In this document: piece by piece, positions 61,083 through 64,000 of the stretch | How the letters are laid out: each line of letters opens with the position of its first letter | Position numbering within the stretch: position 1 is the first letter of the stretch | Source of the DNA: Gemmatimonadaceae bacterium | GTDB lineage: Bacteria; Gemmatimonadota; Gemmatimonadetes; Gemmatimonadales; Gemmatimonadaceae | DNA: 64,000 bases | NCBI GenBank assembly: GCA_016720905.1 | Contig: JADKJT010000007.1 | Coordinates: forward strand, 1-64,000 | Direction: 5' to 3' | Made by a program: the position numbers and the translations under genes | The notes under the pieces: model-generated | The model's input: only the letters and a program-made list of their open reading frames with translations | What the model was told of the DNA's origin: nothing | Databases searched by the model: none

Positions 61083-64000
61083 GGCGTCACCGTCACGGTC
61101 CCAGAGATGATACTGAGCGCTGGCGTCGTGGTTTCGAGTTTCAACGTATGATCGCCATCGCCCGTGATGACCAGGTTGGTGAACGTGGCCACCCCGTTTA
61201 CGGCGTTGACCGTGGTGGTGCCGGTCAGTGCGCCGGGGCCCGTCGCAATCGAAACCGTCACCGCCAGCGTGGCGCCGGCACCCGTTGTGATCACCAACCC
61301 CGCGTTGTCGCGAATCTGCACGACGGGCTGCGTTGCGAGTGGCGCGCCGGATACCGCGCCCACCGGCTGCGTTTGGATCGTCAGGGACGTCGCGACTTGT
61401 GTCACGGCAAATGACGAAGACGTCGCCTGGTTCAGTGCGCCCGACGTGAATGTCAGTGTGTGCGCGCCGAATCCGGCAATCTGCAGGTCCGTAAACGTCG
61501 CCACGCCGTTGACGGCGCTCACGGTCACGGTTCCGCTGAGCGCGCCGCTTCCACCGGCAATTGATGCCGTCACCGCCGCCGCGCTGGAGGTCAGGTTTCC
61601 ACTGGCGTCGCGAATCTCGATCACCGGTTGCGTGGTGAACGCCACCCCACTCACCGCGCCCGCCGGCTGCGTGGTGATCGCCAATTGACTTGGCGCTCCG
61701 ATGACGTTGACACTGCTCGACGTCACACTCAGCGCCGGCGTCGTGGTCGTGAACTGCAGCGTGTGCGCACCGCTGCCCGTCAACTGCAGTGTCGTGAAGG
61801 TCGCCACGCCGTTCACCGCCGTCGCGGTGAGCGTGCCACCCAAGGTGCCCGTGCCCGTCGCAATGGCCGCCGTGACCACCTCGGTGGAGCCCGTGCCCGT
61901 GGTCACCACCAGCCCCGCGTTGTCGCGAATTTCAATCACCGGCTGCGTCGTGAACGCCACCCCACTCACCGCGCCCGCCGGTTGCTGCGTCACCACCAGC
62001 GCCGCCGCCACCTGCGTCACCGTCACCGCGTTCGACGTCGCCGGCGTCAGCGCCCCCGACGTGAATGTCAGCGTGTGCGCGCCCGGCCCCGCGATCTTGA
62101 GATTCGTGAACGTCGCCACGCCGTTCACCGCCGTCGCCGTGAGCGTGCCGCTCAGCGCGCCCAGTCCGCTCGCCAGGGCCGCCGTTACCGTGGCCGTGCT
62201 CGTGGTAAGGGCGCCACCCGCGTCATGAATTTCGATCACCGGTTGCGTGGTGAACGCCACACCACTCACCGCACCGGTGGGTTGTGTGGTGATCGCCAAT
62301 TGCGTCGCCGGTCCTGCCCCGATGGTGACGCTGCTCGACGTCACGCTCAGCGCCGGCGTCGTGGTCGTGAACTGCAGTGTGTGCGCACCGCTGCCCGTCA
62401 GTTGCAGCGTGGCAAACGTCGCCACGCCGTTCACCGCGGTCGCCGTCAGCGTGCCGCCCAGCGTGCCCGTGCCCGTCGCAATCGCCGCCGTCACCACTTC
62501 GGTCGCGCTCGCCCCGGTGGTCACCACCAGCCCCGCGTTGTCGCGAATCTCGATCACCGGCTGCGTGGTGAACGCCACCCCACTCACCGCGCCCGCCGGT
62601 TGCTGGGTCACTACCAGCGCCGCCGCCACCTGCGTCACCGTCACCGCATTCGACGTCGCGGGCGTCAAGGCTCCCGACGTGAATGTCAGCGTGTGCGCGC
62701 CCGGCCCCGCGATCTTGAGATTCGTGAACGTCGCCACGCCGTTCACCGCCGTTGCCGTAAGCGTGCCGCTCAGCGTGCCCAAGCCGCTGGCCAGGGCTGC
62801 CGTTACCGTGGCCGTACTCGTGGTGGCGCGCCACCCGCGTCGCGAATCTCGATCACCGGTTGCGTGGTGAAGGCCACCCCACTCACCGCACCCGCCGGTT
62901 GCGTCGTGATCGCCAGTTGGGTCGCCGGTCCCGCGCCGATGGTGACGCTGCTTGACGTCACACTCAGCGCCGGGGTCGTGGTCGTGAACTGCAGGTGTGT
63001 GCGCACCACTGCCCGTCAGTTGCAGCGTGGCAAACGTCGCCACGCCGTTCACCGCCGTCGCCGTCAGCGTGCCACCCAAGGTGCCCGTGCCCGTCGCAAT
63101 GGCCGCCGTGACCACCTCGGTGGAGCCCGTGCCCGTGGTCACCACCAGCCCCGCGTTGTCGCGAATCTCGATCACCGGCTGCGTCGTGAACGCCACCCCA
63201 CTCACCGCGCCCGCCGGTTGCTGCGTCACCACCAGCGCCGCCGCCACCTGCGTCACCGTGACCGCGTTCGATGTCGCCGGCGTCAGCGCTCCCGACGTGA
63301 ATGTCAGCGTGTGCCCGCCCGCGCCCGCGATCTTGAGATTCGTAAACGTCGCCACGCCATTTACCGCATTGACTGTAAGCGTGCCGCTCAGCGCCCACAC
63401 CACTGCCGCTCGCCAGCGCCACCGTGACCGCCGCGGTACTCGTGGTCAAGTTGTTGCTGGCGTCGCGAATCGCGATCACCGGTTGCGTGGTGAACGCCAC
63501 CCCACTCACCGCGCCCGCCGGCTGCGTCGTGAGCGCCAGTTGCGTCGCCGGTCCTGCCCCGATGGTGACACTGCTCGACGTCACGCTCAGCGCCGGCGTC
63601 GTGGTCGTGAACTGCAGCGTGTGCGCACCGCTGCCCGTCAGTTGCAGCGTGGCAAACGTCGCCACGCCGTTCACCGCGGTCGCCGTCAGCGTGCCGCCCA
63701 GCGTGCCCGTGCCCGTCGCGATCGCCGCCGTGACCACCGCCGTCGCGCTGGCCCCGGTCGTTACCACCAACCCAGCATTGTCGCGAATCTCAATCACCGG
63801 CTGCGTCGTGAACGCCACCCCACTCACCGCGCCCGCCGGTTGCTGCGTCACCACCAGCGCGGCCGCCACCTGCGTCACCGTGACCGCGTTCGACGTGGCC
63901 GGCGTCAGCGCCCCCGACGTGAACGTCAGCGTGTGCGCGCCCGCGCCCGCGATCTTGAGATTCGTGAACGTCGCCACGCCGTTCACGGCCGTTGCCGTGA
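61079..64000 (-). CDS. Giant surface protein of tandem Ig-like domains, N-terminus outside window, three frameshifts
   Basis: The window holds the C-terminal ~970 residues of a much longer protein: at least nine domains of about 100 residues in two alternating types, one starting ITTQPAGAVSGVAFTTQPVI and the other VVTQQPAGAVSGVAFTTQPV. The frame changes near 62823 (-1), near 62994 (+1, restoring) and near 63395-63408. The first two are visible by comparison with sister copies: GTGGTAAGG versus GTGGTGGC, and CTGCAGTG versus CTGCAGGTG. The last domain (61380-61080) is the most diverged. It is probably an adhesin-like filament. Frameshifts may be assembly errors in near-identical repeats or real phase-variable changes. 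Confidence 0.85.
61609..64000. repeat. 615-622-bp near-identical tandem repeats in the giant surface gene
   Basis: The landmark GATCACCGGTTGCGTGGTGA recurs at 61619, 62234, 62851 and 63474. The landmark GTTGCTG with downstream CACCACCAG or a near match recurs at 61981, 62599, 63217 and 63839. Each unit of about 206 codons holds one domain of each type. Copies are nearly identical over long stretches and continue beyond base 64000. Confidence 0.92.

Noticed and set aside
59467..63427. Long plus-strand frames opposite the Ig-repeat genes
   Set aside because: They mirror the repeat structure of the minus-strand genes and lack any start signal or recognisable fold.

Overview
The window is GC-rich and coding-dense. 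Its gene content fits a Gemmatimonadota-like soil or freshwater heterotroph: several Hanks-type Ser/Thr kinases with C-terminal sensor or TPR domains, two ~1,000-residue BNR/VPS10-type propeller proteins, secreted peptidases of the S9 and DUF5117 types, and Ig-like surface proteins. The phylum is an inference from family content; no rRNA, tRNA, CRISPR array, transposase or prophage gene was recognised.

Layout. 0-11 kb: three receptor-like kinases plus the remnant of a fourth, a Uma2-family gene split by a small secreted-protein gene, an unknown membrane protein and a small OB-fold-like lipoprotein. 10.7-16.8 kb: a tightly overlapped minus-strand operon, cupin > PQQ alcohol dehydrogenase with a lanthanide-type Asp > cytochrome c > DsbD > TlpA-like thioredoxin. 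17-37 kb: secreted and envelope functions (L,D-transpeptidase, zinc protease, two VPS10/BNR proteins, beta-lactamase-fold hydrolase, amidohydrolase, esterase lipoprotein, S9 peptidase, PLC-like phosphodiesterase). 37-45 kb and 49.5-52.2 kb: a phenylacetate catabolic island in two blocks, paaGHIJYZ plus a MATE exporter, and paaABCD. Between them lie a fused 2-oxoacid dehydrogenase E1 and an OmpA-family porin. paaE and paaK are not in the window. 52-57 kb: enoyl-CoA hydratase, membrane zinc-ribbon protein, cytochrome c lipoprotein, alpha/beta hydrolase, propeller protein and DinB. 57-64 kb: a surface-protein operon whose first gene is a giant Ig-repeat protein running out of the window.

How the genes work together. 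PaaABC(D) epoxidise phenylacetyl-CoA, PaaG isomerises to the oxepin, PaaZ opens and oxidises the ring, and PaaJ, PaaH and PaaG-type enzymes carry out the beta-oxidation; PaaI and PaaY are thioesterase-type proofreaders. The PQQ operon combines a periplasmic dehydrogenase, its electron-accepting cytochrome and a thiol-reducing pair able to keep haem-binding cysteines reduced.

Most unusual signals. (1) Six short arrays with a strict 7-bp period, mostly at gene ends. (2) A family of long inverted repeats between convergent genes. (3) A run of 615-622-bp near-identical repeats in the giant surface protein. (4) A kinase lacking the ATP-anchoring lysine. (5) Many single-base frameshifts in otherwise intact genes, including paaA and paaJ, which look more like residual sequencing indels than decay.
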